Shown: positions 19,956 through 30,431 of the stretch, one piece after another
Position numbering within the stretch: the first letter of the stretch is position 1
Layout: every line of letters begins with the position of its first letter
Origin: Mesostigma viride
Taxonomy: Eukaryota > Streptophyta > Mesostigmatophyceae > Mesostigmatales > Mesostigmataceae
Length of the DNA stretch: 64,000 bases
Direction of reading: 5' to 3'
Assembly: GCA_009746045.1 (NCBI GenBank)
Contig: RPFO01002194.1
Location: 127,501 to 191,500 of the forward strand
The notes under the pieces: generated by a model
What the model was told of the DNA's origin: nothing
The model's input: only the letters and a program-made list of their open reading frames with translations
Databases searched by the model: none
Program-made: the position numbers and the translations under genes

Positions 19956-20960
19956 GTGACGGCCTCGACTCTTTGGGGGTATGTCTTGGAAGGATATCAC
20001 GCCGGCTGCCGGCTGCCGTGGCATCTCCCGGCCGCCCGGCAGGAAGAGCTGCTTTCCCTGGACGAGCGGGTGGGTCAGGAGGTGGTCGAGTTCGTCACGG
20101 CGGTGGCTCGAGACGCACAGGTCTCGGTGCGGGCGGCCTACCTCGCGGGCGGCGCCGACCTGGGCCTCATGTCCCCGCGGCAGCTTCGCCTCTTCTTGGA
20201 CGCCCAGGCCCCGCCTCCCGGCCCGGTTGCCAGTGGGGGCTTTCTCATCACCTCCCTCAGCCTGGCGCAGGCCGCCATGCTGCGTGTGGAGTTCGGGGCC
20301 CCCATCGCGGTTCAGGGCGGCCAGGCCATCTTGGTGGACTCGGCCGGGCGCGCCCAGCCCCTAACCGCGGGGACGCCTGTTTCTGCCTTCCTCCACGACA
20401 TCCTGGAGTTGGCAGGCATCCCGCACGAATGGCACCCCGCGGCTGACCAACCGGTCGGCATCCTCTCGCGCGCCCAGATTGCTGCTCTCCCGGGTTGCTG
20501 GGAGGCCGGCTGGGACCCGCCCCCCCCTCATGTCCGGTCCCTTCTGGAGGGGGACGACCCCGAGTCGGGCTCCTGTGCCATCTGCCTTGAGCCCTTCCGG
20601 CCGGGGGATGGCTTGTGTCGCCTGCCCGCGTGCGGCCACACATTCCATCAAGCGTGCATCGCGCGCAGCTTGCTCCACTCCGTGCCGCGCTGCCCGTTGT
20701 GCCGGGCTGTTGTGCCGCCCCCTGGGACTGCGCTTCCTCTCGGCCCGCCCCCGGTCTCGCTGGGTCCCCTGCCGGGTCCCCACCGGGCCCCGGGGCCAGC
20801 TGCCTCCCCGACCCCTCGGCCGCCGCCCCCGGCCTCGTTGCCGGGGCCTGGGGTGGTCGCGGGCGCGCTGGCGAGTCCCCCTGGGAGGGGCGCCGGCGTT
20901 CTCGATCCCCCTCCGCTGGGGGTCTCCCCGGTGGGCACTGCCTCCTCCGTGGCCCCGGCG
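19956..20960 (+). CDS. RLE-LINE polyprotein, RING-H2 part
   Basis: Continuation of the polyprotein in another frame. An unrecognised alpha-helical region (about 19960-20540, containing RQEELLSLDERVGQEVVEFV) is followed by a RING-H2 finger at 20574-20702. Its ligand pattern is CAIC, then CGHTFHQACI, then CPLC, typical of E3 ubiquitin ligases. A proline-rich tail follows. If functional, the finger could ubiquitinate a host or element protein; that is inference. The segment sits between the PHD part and the C2H2/RT part of one element. Confidence 0.65.
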
Positions 20961-21084
20961 GGCTGCCGGGCGCTGGTCGGGTCGTGGTGCGCGCGCCTGC
21001 CGGCCCGGCTGGGGAGACGCCGCAGGCCCCACGTCCTGCCTTTGCTGGCGCCGCTCCCCGCCACTCAGCGCCCGCCGACGGCCT

Positions 21085-22140
21085 TCACCGGTGTGCCGTG
21101 CTGCTTCCCACGGGGTCCCCGTGTGCTGGTGTGTTCCACAACCGTAACCTCCTCTGCCAGCACCTTCGCGCTGTGCACCCCGATCTCGGCGCGGCGGATC
21201 TGCAGGCCATGAGCTGTTACCGGTGCCCGGAAGCTCACTGCCAGCGGGTGTACTCCATTCACGGGCGCGCTCAGCACGCGCGCGCCTGTGTTGCTCAACG
21301 GCCCCTCAACCGGCCAGCAGTCCCGGCCCCCTCCCCCCTCCCGCCTCGGCTCCCACCGGCTCCCAGCCCCCGCCGCCCGACTACTCGGCCAGTTGGCGTT
21401 GGCTTGACACGGTTCCCTGGGATGCATGCGCCATCAACCCGACGTCTACCCTGACCGACCTCCCCCACCGCGCGCGTAGCCTTTTCGCGCAATGTGCAAT
21501 CGTTTCTCTCCGGCGCATGCACGCCGCTCCGGACGACCCGCTGGGCTTTAAACTGCACATGGTGACCCCCCGCCTGCTCCTCACCCCTCTCGGGCGTGGT
21601 GTGCGCGGCCTCCAGGGTGCGGTTATTGCCCGTTGCCGACGCTTTCTGCAGGGGGACTGGGAGGGGCTGTTTGGCGTGCCGCCCCCGCGCACGGCCCGGC
21701 TGTCGGGGGAGGTCAACTTCGAGCGGGTGGCCGCCGACGTCATCCGCCTCGTCCGCGAGGGGCAGCTCAGCCGGGCCATGACCCGCTTGGAAATGGCCAA
21801 GCTGGCCCCCGCCAATGCGGCTACCCTGGCGGCCTTGGAGGCTCTTCACCCTGCGGAGCCCGGATTCCAGCTGCCCGTGCCGGACCCCCTGCCGGCCCCC
21901 CTCCGGCTGGACCGCGACTGCTTCCTGGAGGTGATGCGTGCGGTCCCGCGGGCTTCCTCTACCGGGCCGTCGGGCTGGCGCTACGAGCACTTGGAGGTCC
22001 TGGTGGGGCATGGGGGCGAGGACATTCTCTTTGACACCCTCATTGACCTGGCGGCTGGTCGCGTTCCTCCCGCTGCGCGCGAGTGGTTAGCGGGCGCTCG
22101 CCTCCTCGCTCTGCTCAAGGGTGTCTTGCCCCCCCCGAGG
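21085..22140 (+). CDS. RLE-LINE polyprotein, C2H2 fingers and RT N-terminal region
   Basis: Zinc-finger-like cysteines and histidines occur at about 21088-21290 (RCAV, CQHLRAVH, then CPEAHCQ and HGRAQHARAC). DNA-binding C2H2 fingers precede the RT in R2/NeSL-type LINEs and help choose the target. From about 21390 another frame carries the RT N-terminal region (SWRWLDTVPWDAC, then STGPSGWRYEHLEVLVG). That frame ends at a run of eight C at about 22130. One base more or fewer there joins it to the RT palm frame, so this break could be a sequencing error. Confidence 0.6.
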
Positions 22141-24293
22141 GCAAGGTGCGCCCGATCGCCTGCGGTGAGGTGCTCCGCAAGCTCGTGGGCAAAGTGATCT
22201 GCCGCCAAAAGGCGCCCGAGCTCCGTGCCTTTTTCTGCCCGCCCCTCGCAGCGGGTGAGACCTCGGTGGCGGCCCAGCTGGGGGTGACGACTCCAGGCGG
22301 GGCGGATATCCTCATCCATTCGGTGCAGGCCTACCTCGAGGCCCACCCCACCCACGCTGTCGTCAAGGTCGACTGCCACAACGCGTTCAACAGTCTGTCC
22401 CGCGCCAGCATGTTTGCGGCCGTCATGGAGTCCTTCGAGGACTTGTACGCTTGGACAGCCGTGTGCTACGGCCAGCCCGGCCAACTGGTTCACATCATGG
22501 AGGACGGCACTCGCGGCGGCCTGCTGTCGCGGTCGGGCACCCAGCAAGGGGACCCCCTGGGACCCCTGTACTTTGCCGCCCCCCTCCAGGGTTGCCTCCA
22601 AGCGGTCCATGCTGCCCACCCGGCGGTCGCTATTCAGGCCTACTTGGATGATATCTACCTTCTGGGCCCTGTGCCGGACACCACCGCGGCTCTGCTGGCA
22701 CTGCAGACCGCGGTGGCCGACATCAACCTCCAGTTGACCCTGGCCAAGTGCGCGGTGTACTCGCCCCAAGGTGATTGCTCCGGCTTTCCGCCCCAGCTCT
22801 TGGGCCGGGACGAGCGCCTCCATGGGTTGGATGTCCTCGGCGTTCCGGTTGGCGACCCCGCGTTTGTCATCGATGCTCTGCGGGCCGCCCTCGAGGCACG
22901 CACTGAGGTACTGCCCTTGATTGCGCGCCTTCATGATTCGCAGACCAAGGGTCTGCTTCTGTGGTTTTGCGCTCACCCTCGCGTCGTTCACTGGCTCCGG
23001 GGCGCTCTTCCGGCTCAGGTCCGGCTGGCCGCCGAGGGCCACGACGAACGCATCCAGTCGGCCTTGGCGCAGCTGGTCCCGGGCCCCGACCTCCCGCCAC
23101 ATGCTATTCGCATTGCCTCCCTGCCTGCACGGATGGGTGGCTGCGGTCTGACTCGTGCCGCCCGGCTGGCCCCAGCAGCATTTTTGGGCTCCGTCGCTCA
23201 GTCGTGGGCGGAAAGCTGCCGGCTCCTGCCCCTTTTGGCAACGGCAGCGCCTGACCTCCTGGACCCCAGCAGCCCTTTGCCCTTCGTCACCGCCATCCAG
23301 GAGGCCTATGCTGAGATCCAGCAGGCCTGTTCTCCCGTCCGTGCCGCTCAGGCGGTACAGCGCCACCTCCCTCGCGGCACTCCCTCGGTCGCCTCCGTTC
23401 AATCTCCCGCCGCATTCCCTGCTCGCGTCATCGATAAACACCAGAAAACCTACGCGGGTATTCTGCACACGGCTGATTGGATTGCTCTTTTCGCGGACCT
23501 CAACGCCCAGGGACGTGCGTGGCTGTTCTCGCTTTCCTTGCGGAGTGTGGGCTCGGCGTACCTTCGTGCTCTTCCCATGGCCCCCCCATTCGCCTTGGCT
23601 CCCAGCCACTACTCGGTGGCGCTCCGGCACCAGCTATTTGCCCCGCAGCCTCTTGTTCCGGCCGGGCGGCCTTGTGGTAGCTGTGGGCAGCCGCTGGATC
23701 CCACGGGGACTCACTACCTTGCCTGCATGGGGGGCCAACAGAATCAGAATTGGTATTTGTATTTGCACACTGTCCTCCTGACGGTGGTGCTCGCCATGAT
23801 TCGGTCGGTTTTCCCCCACGCGAACATCCGGTCCGAGGATGCGGATGGCGCTGCCTTCTATTCCCCCAACCACCGGCCTGACATCGTGGTGCTGGACTTT
23901 GAGGGGGGTGGCCGGCATCTGCTTATTGACGTTTCGGTGGCGCGGCCCTTGGCTCTTAGCCACGTGGCTGGGGCCTCCCTCACGGCAGGTTACACGGCGG
24001 ACCGGGCGGAGCGGGCCAAGCTCCTGGCCTACGGCGACGTCGGGCACCATCGTGTGGTGCCCTTTGTCCTGGAGGAGTTTGGGGCCATGGGGCCCCTGAC
24101 CTCCGCCTTCTTCAAGGAGTGTTGCCGGCTCCGGGAGGACCGGCTGGACCTAGAGGGCCAGCGGGCCCCATGGTCGGCGCGGACCTGGACGTCATATTGG
24201 CGTCAGCGCTTGTCGGTGGCGCTGACTCGGGCCATGGCTGACATCATGCTCCGCCGTACGCGGGCTGATTTTGCGGTGCAGCAGGGCTATTAG
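22130..24293 (+). CDS. RLE-LINE reverse transcriptase and restriction-like endonuclease
   Basis: A long open segment of about 720 codons. RT motifs in order: GKVRPIACGEVLRKLVGK, VVKVDCHNAFNSLSR (about 22365), GTQQGDPLGPLYF (about 22540) and the catalytic YLDDIYLLG (22641). After a thumb region comes a Cys/His motif (CGSCG, then HYLAC, about 23678-23730) and a PD-(D/E)XK-type nuclease core (HRPDIVVLDF, then LLIDVSV, about 23870-23940). The protein would nick target DNA and prime cDNA synthesis there. RLE LINEs are often site-specific, and this copy sits at the 5' edge of another LINE. The stop is at 24291. Confidence 0.85.
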
Positions 24294-24462
24294 GTTCCTC
24301 CCGTTAGGCGTTTCCATTGGTCTTATCGTAGTATAGAGCTTTGACATGGCTCTGTATATAGGTTTATAGCTGGGCGTTTGCTTTGGTTTGAGTGATTTCA
24401 CTCTGCTGTAAGTAATTATATTTTTAATATATATGTGTTGCCAAGCCTAACTGACATCATTA

Positions 24463-24789
24463 CGTTGAGCTTGGCTCCGTAACTGATATATTGCAGTCCC
24501 TGTCGAAGTGGAAAGAAGGAGTTATACTCTAGAGTACCTTCATAGATGGACAAGGAATCTTATCCCCATGGATAACGTAAGGCAACAACAGCGACGCCCT
24601 AGAAATGTTTTCATTGATGAACGCAGTTTTTACCTTCATGATAAGAAGACTCCGCAATCTTGTATTGGTTAGGCCTGATGGCGGCACAGTCATGAGCACC
24701 CAGTTCGTGGCATAGCCTGGGCGTAGCTATGGCACCTTAAGTCGTGGCACAGCTCCTTTCATATTAGCTATTTTATAATCAAAGAATCA
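24463..24789. other. No gene seen
   Basis: Host flank to the right of the composite. Its GTTGAGCTTGGCTCCGTA resembles the left flank at 17139-17158. Confidence 0.4.
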
Positions 24790-26369
24790 TTTCTCATCTT
24801 TCCCAAATTACGAAAGACCGGAACTCTCCTCCGAACCATTTGAGTGAGAGTCCATGTTTTCCTTGACACGCGCCAGTTCACGATCCCACATATTGAATGA
24901 TGCTGACTGCAGGCTCCACTTGCGCAAAGCCTGCTTGACAGTCTCCACCAATCTCTCAGCCAAACCATTGGCCTGAGGATGCTCCCGAGAAGTGCGACGG
25001 TGATCAATGAGACATGCATCCAACAATTCCTGAAATTCCCCCCGAAACTCCCCGCCCTGGTCGGTGACCACCTCCGCGGGGCGCCAAACCTGGCGATGAT
25101 GTCGGCAAAGTGCTTAGCGGTTGTGGCGGCCTGCTTGTCAGCAATGGGGATGAGATCGACCCACTTGCTAAAACTTTTGACACACACCATGACATACTTG
25201 TGGCCATCTGCACTTTCATCAATTAAGGGCCCACACAGGTCTACGTGCCAGCGGTAGAAGAGCCCTCTGATGGGTAGGCTCATCAATTCTTTCGCATCGT
25301 GGTCCACATTGAACCTGGCCTTGCCCCGGGCACACTGCGCGCAGCTAGCGACGACCTGCGCGACTGTGGCACGCATGCCGTTCCACCAATAAGAGGCACG
25401 CACTAGCGCCAAAGTGCGGTTACCATCCAGGTGGCCATTATTACCGCTCATGGACTTGCTGGACAATGGCGACCTGCTTGTGAGGCGGCGGCACCACCAC
25501 TTTGCGCTTGCCGAGCATTTTGTGGAGGACCCCGGCATCCCACGAGTAGGTGACCGCCCTATGTTGCACCCTATTCAACTCAGCGTCACGCTGGGCTGAG
25601 GACCAATCAACAGGGGTTGGGGTGAGAGCTATCCCTTGGACCTGCTACAACACACGCCTGTCGAGCCATGCACACATCACCCATGTTGCATTCCACTGTG
25701 AGATGGCCAACCAGCACCACCTGGAGTGCTAGGTATCGTGCCAAGGTATTGTCAATGTCAAAGGACGGAGAATTACCTTCCTCCAACGCGAGGAGGCCAG
25801 CGGCAGGGGTGAATGGAGAAGGGTGAACTGCATTGCCGCTTGCCGCAAAGTCTGCGACTGTATACTCGACTGCGCGCCAGTCTGCCTCTACGACCTTGAT
25901 CTGATGGAAGCCGCTACGCAAATCTAGCGACGACACATACTTGACCTGGGGAGATATTTTATCCAAAACATCATCGACCCGAGGCATGGGGTACCTATCA
26001 ACAGGAGTGTGCGCGTTCAGCTGACGCAGGTCAGTGGCCATGCGCTTACCTGTCCACTCGCCTGTGATGGTATCCTTCTTGGGTGCAACCACCGTGGCAG
26101 CTGCATAACTGGAGGATGAAGCGCGGATGATCCGGCCATGCAGCTGCCTCTAGCTCTCGACAGTTAGCATCTACGAATTCCAGCTCAGCCAAGCTCAGCC
26201 TATGCTGCCGCCTGAATAAGGGCTGATCCGGATCTAGTGGGACCCCCATGCAGCCCCCGTTGTAGCACCCTAGTTCTTCACTGCTGAAAGCGAAAACTGA
26301 GCGTGCAGAATGCAACCAGTGCTCCATAGCCTTGCGTTGCGCGGCGGTGAGGTGCTCACCTATGGCCAT
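24790..26369 (-). pseudogene. Ty3/gypsy pol remnant with internal deletion
   Basis: Minus-strand order: pre-RT region (26369-26100), RT N-terminus (VAPKKDTITGEW, KRMATDLRQLNAHTPVDRYP, SLDLRSGFHQIKV), then an abrupt jump near 25780 that removes the YxDD palm and RNase H, then integrase. The integrase shows the HHCC zinc module (GHLDGNRTLALVRASYWW, CAQCARGK), WHVDLCGPL with the first catalytic Asp and VTDQGGEFRGEF with the second, then HPQANGLAERLVETVKQAL. A 1-bp frameshift splits the core near 25075, and a 4-bp TGCA-type insertion near 26138-26142 breaks the RT lead-in. It cannot transpose alone. Confidence 0.8.
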
Positions 26370-26378
26370 ATGTGAGAG

Positions 26379-27469
26379 GAAACACGAAGGCCACTAACGA
26401 GAAACTCGAAAAGACTACACGCTACGTGAGAGTCCTCTTCGACTATCAACCAAACCATTCGTCATGCCACACGCATGACACACGCCACACTTGTCAGTCC
26501 AGCCAGGAATGCCAAAACTATCTTGCTGCCTGAACCATGCAAACAGAAACCGCATTCCAGTTGCCGTCCTGGCTTTCTACCACACATGCCAACAAAAGCA
26601 GGAAGGCATCCCGACAAATCTAAATGGCTACCCTGTTGCCGATCTCATCTCCTAGACGCTCCGGCATTTTCTGTCCCTGGGAATGTCCGGCATTGAGCCA
26701 CGACCACCAAGGTAGAAGCATAGTATCCTTCAAACAATCTGCAAGCTCACACCTCGCGTGTGAGTGGCCCAGCAAACATTGCTTCTAATCTTTCCTTTCT
26801 AGAAGCAATCCCTTTGTAGGGCTGCCAGCGATTCCGCATTCATTCCAGCGATCTGGCTCCGCACCGCAAATTGCCCTTTTCCATTTTCTGTCCAGCCCTC
26901 ATAACGTTGATCCGCTATTCTACACCACAAAGACACCTGGCCTGTCAATAGCCTCGGCGCTGTTGAAGTCCAGCAGACTGTTCAGCTCCAGCTCCAGCTC
27001 CAGCTCCAGCTCCAGCTCCAGCTCCAGCTCCAGCTCCAGCTCCAGCTCCAGCTCCAGCTCCAGCTCCAGCTCCAGCTCCAGCTCCAGCTCCAGCTCCAGC
27101 TCCAGCTCCAGCTCCAGCTCCAGCTCCAGCTCCAGCTCCAGCTCCAGCTCCAGCTCCAGCTCCAGCTCCAGCTCCAGCTCCAGCTCCAGCTCCAGCTCCA
27201 GCTCCAGCTCCAGCTCCAGCTCCAGCTCCAGCTCGATCCAGCTCCAGCTCCAGCTCCAGCTCCAGCTCCAGCTGTCCACTAACTCGCGCATGATCCTCTC
27301 GACGCTGCGCACTTGTGCTGCCGTCCGCTCAATTCAGTGCTGCGCGCCCAGCTGTGCCTGGCCCAGCGCGAGAGCACGTACACTTTCGTCCGCTCTTGTG
27401 CTGCGCGCCTGACTCGGTGCCTGGCCCGGCGCGCCTGCCCCTGACCCTATGCTGCAAGTGCTAGTGTCC
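26379..27469. repeat. Dispersed block B with expanded CAGCTC array
   Basis: Second copy of the block at 15042-15914, differing mainly by the hexamer array (26983-27274, about 48 units versus about 11). It directly abuts the start of the Ty3/gypsy RT frame on the minus strand. Sequence matching the right continuation of block A resumes at 29236 after an insertion. Confidence 0.85.
26983..27274 (+). repeat. CAGCTC hexamer array
   Basis: About 48 near-perfect hexamers, with one interruption (CTCGATCC) at about 27232. Poly-Ser, poly-Leu/Gln and Glu-Leu ORFs across it are repeat artefacts. Confidence 0.97.
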
Positions 27470-29235
27470 ATGTTCCCAAGAAAAGTCCTTATTTTAGGAC
27501 CAGTTTGAATTAAAAAATATATGTGCAAACATCAAATTTTGACCCTGGCATTTTTACCACTGACAGATAACACACTTTTTGAATTTTGGACAAAAACCTG
27601 GGTTCAAATAATTACATTTAGTGCCTGAATGGACCCTGGCCCATGGCAGGCCTCAAACCGCGAATTTGGTCAAAATGAGAATTTAGGACCAATAGGACCA
27701 ATTAGTGTCAACGCATGACCATGCTATCCACACGGTCCCTTGAGCATCTTACAAGCGCTAGGGGACCCTACGAGGCCTTGGGATGGCGGGGCAGCGTATA
27801 ACAAGGCCATACCCTGCTGTGGCTGCCTCTATATATACGCGTGCTTAACGGTGTCACAGATGGTGCAGGTAATGCAATATACGGTTGCATGGTTGCTGAG
27901 GTTGCCCGGCTTGAACATGGCCCACCCCTTGCGGTAAACTTTCTCTAAGCATATGCCAAACCTTCTTTGACATCACGGACATGCTGGCCACCACCCAGCG
28001 ATGAAAAAACATTGCATTTGCATTGCAACTAACACATGAATGCAGCCAAATCAAGTTACAGAACAACGTTGTGCTAACATGCAACGCTTTGTGAGCGAAT
28101 TCAGGGTGCATGTAACACGTAAACCATATTGTATATACTGTCTGAGAGCACCCTGAACGACTGCAGGCCATAGGACCATGGTTTATAACTAACACATGAG
28201 TAAAACTGCTCTTACGCATGTGTGTTTTAGCTGCAGCGGACGACGAAGATAGAGACGTAAAAAATTGTATGACGTAAACCAACTATGTGTGACAGTTATG
28301 TGCACAGAGAGCGTCCCCTCTTTTTAGGCATAGCTTACTGACTCAAAACACCACGACAGCGTTGCCAGTTACACTCATGATCTAGGGCACCCCGGCACGT
28401 ACCTGCTACTTACGTCGCCTCATTCCAGATGGTTGCAAAAAAGTCGCTGAAATCCGCAGCGAGGTCAGCTTTCCGAGAGCTGAGCGCACCAAAGCTGGCC
28501 AACCGGTTCGAAAATGATATAAACCACGCTTGTGCTGCGTTCTAGGTCCAAGAAATACCGAAAGTGAAGACCTATAAGGTGCGCTCGCTGCCCAGCCTGA
28601 ACGTCCCTAAAACATGGTCAACAATGGAAATCGGGCAAGAATATCACGGCCCAGGCGCTTCCATGTCAAATACTCCGTTTATAAACTCCAGACTATAATC
28701 AAAATCGTCCACAAAAATTTCCTGGCTTGATTCGCACCACCATTGCTAATACACTAACATGTTTGTGCCAAAATCGACCCTCCGCGAGCAGGCGATCTGC
28801 GACCCATTTGTGTTGTGCCGCTGTGCTACAGCGCTACACATAAAAACTTGCGCAGAAAATTTCACAGCCTTTAAGCATAACTAACGACCTTTCGTTTTTG
28901 CTACTGGGCGCCCGAAATGATAAACGCACGTGAAAACGCCGGCCACGATTGTCAGGTCGCCATATCCACCTCAGATCATTCCCGCACCCACTTTTTCGCT
29001 CCAAAATCGGTTATATTTTTGGTCGAGGTACCTACTTTCCCGCCATTATACCCGGTACCCGGGTACGGAATCCGGGTACCATGTGCCGGTACCACGGGTC
29101 GGGTACATCATGCCGGGTACGGTCCACATGGGGTACGGTCCATATAGTGACCCCCCCCCCCGGTACCTCGGTTATAGTAAATTGGTCCTTAATTTAGGAC
29201 TTTGTCCTAAATTAAGGACCGTGGGAGGCTTAACA
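27470..29235. mobile_element. MULE-like insertion with 9-bp target duplication
   Basis: CTAGTGTCC occurs on both sides (27461-27469 and 29236-29244) and once in the uninterrupted paralog (15906-15914), which fixes the 1766-bp insert. Both ends carry inverse-related GTCCTTA/TTTAGGAC motifs. The right end also has a cluster of CCGGGTAC motifs (29048-29170) and a perfect hairpin (29184-29220). A 9-bp duplication suggests Mutator-like. No transposase is recognised. Confidence 0.65.
29184..29220. repeat. Perfect 17-bp hairpin
   Basis: GGTCCTTAATTTAGGAC, a 3-nt loop, then its exact reverse complement, near the right end of the MULE-like insert. The left end has a related TCCTTATTTTAGGACC at about 27488. 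Confidence 0.9.
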
Positions 29236-29375
29236 CTAGTGTCCCCCCCCCGGTCACTAGCCTTTGTCGAAAATGCGCAGAAAACAAATTCCTTGCGCAC
29301 GTCACCAGTCTTGTGCATAGTGGGCGCCCGGATGACATACTGTACAGTAGCTCGCGTCCGTGACAGCCCTGCCTA

Positions 29376-29700
29376 TGACATGGGACCCCCATGGATGATG
29401 CATTAAGAATTAGCTCAACCCTGCCTATACAGAGAGTCACTCTCTGATGAGAAGCCATGCCCGAGCTCTTGTATAGCCATGGTGATCATCCCCCCCATCA
29501 GTGCCAGGCCCCCCTCGATCAGTTGGGTTAAGCTCTGAGACATCATCAGGTGGTGCAGGTGCCCTTGGTGCACCTAGAGCAAGTGTCGCTTACATTCCCA
29601 CCCTTGCAGGATGTAGCTTAGAATGTATTAAAAGCCGTATGCCCCTTCTCTGGGATATGTGCTATATATACTCCCAACGGAGTTATGTTCCTAATTAATT
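29376..29700 (+). repeat. Dispersed repeat R, uninterrupted copy
   Basis: About 325 bp starting near GATGATGCATTAAG and ending near CTCCCAACGGAGTTATGTTC. Other copies at 33925-34055 plus 39448-39640 and at 50130-50288 plus 54941-55060 are split by later insertions. It contains ATGTATTAAAAG, which resembles a TATA region, so it may be a small LTR; this is not established. Confidence 0.7.
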
Positions 29701-30431
29701 AGTCAATTACGTGTAGAGCGACTAGATGACCTAGACCGGGTGGGGCCGGAAACAGCTTGCTTGATCAGGGCGTGTGTTTCGAGCCTCACTGGCCGGGAGT
29801 GTCTTGTCGGTGGTGAGCACCATTGCTGCGATCGCTTTCCCGCCATTTATGAGGAAATACCCACAAATGGAAGCCACTGAAAAGGTCTAGCTAGTCAGTC
29901 AGTATACGTTAGCCAGGCCTGCCATGTTTCCAAACGTCCAAGAACTGCACACGGTGCAAAGGAAAAAATCCGGAGGACAGCACGTTCAAATGTGCGGCGG
30001 GAACCAAAAGCCCGCGTATGCCAGAAAACATCATGTTGCTGACTTGCTGCAACGATGCGACGGTGTGGACAACGAATCCACTGCCAAGCTCGGAACGGCC
30101 GCAAAGGAGATCTGGCACCACAGGGTTCATCGATGTACGGAGATACTACGTGATCCAGCCGGTCCACGACCTGTTTGTAGAGCTTGTGCCAAGGGTTAAC
30201 ACCGAACAGACGTGGGTGACGTTGAAAAAAACACCGGACTTGACGGAGCATAATGTCTCGGTCCTAGTCTTTGACCAACAAACCATGCAAAGAGTTCAAC
30301 AACAGTCGTGATGAAAACGAAAACGATAAGAACAAAGACGGGAAAAACGATGCAACTGACTAAGAACAAGACCATATTTTGCTGTGTGGAAAAGGAGACT
30401 GTTAATATCGGGGTAGCGCCATGGGAATCTG
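29701..30431. other. Unassigned sequence with two unrecognised ORFs
   Basis: An open frame at 30018-30311 (+, 97 codons, start MPENIMLLTCCND) and one at 29895-30251 (-, 118 codons) overlap. Neither shows a motif I recognise. They lie beyond the 3' end of the decayed RT on the minus strand and may belong to the same element. Confidence 0.3.

Larger units (their letters stand above)
19113..24449 (+). mobile_element. RLE-type LINE with PHD, RING and C2H2 fingers
   Basis: A 5.3-kb element inserted next to the 5' end of the minus-strand LINE-A. It begins with an AT-rich stretch (TCTATATATATA at 19121), encodes one long polyprotein broken by a few 1-bp frameshifts, and has a short 3' UTR after the stop at 24291-24293. 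It has no LTRs. The restriction-like endonuclease after the RT places it with R2/NeSL/Utopia-type LINEs. Its right edge is inferred from the LINE-A target duplication at 24450. Confidence 0.75.

Noticed and set aside
17182..24449. Twin-priming product of a single LINE
   Set aside because: The minus-strand part ends in its own 3' hairpin and TTAA tail, so it is a complete separate element rather than an inverted 5' part.
26920..27412. Poly-Ser and Glu-Leu ORFs
   Set aside because: Simple CAGCTC repeat read in different frames.
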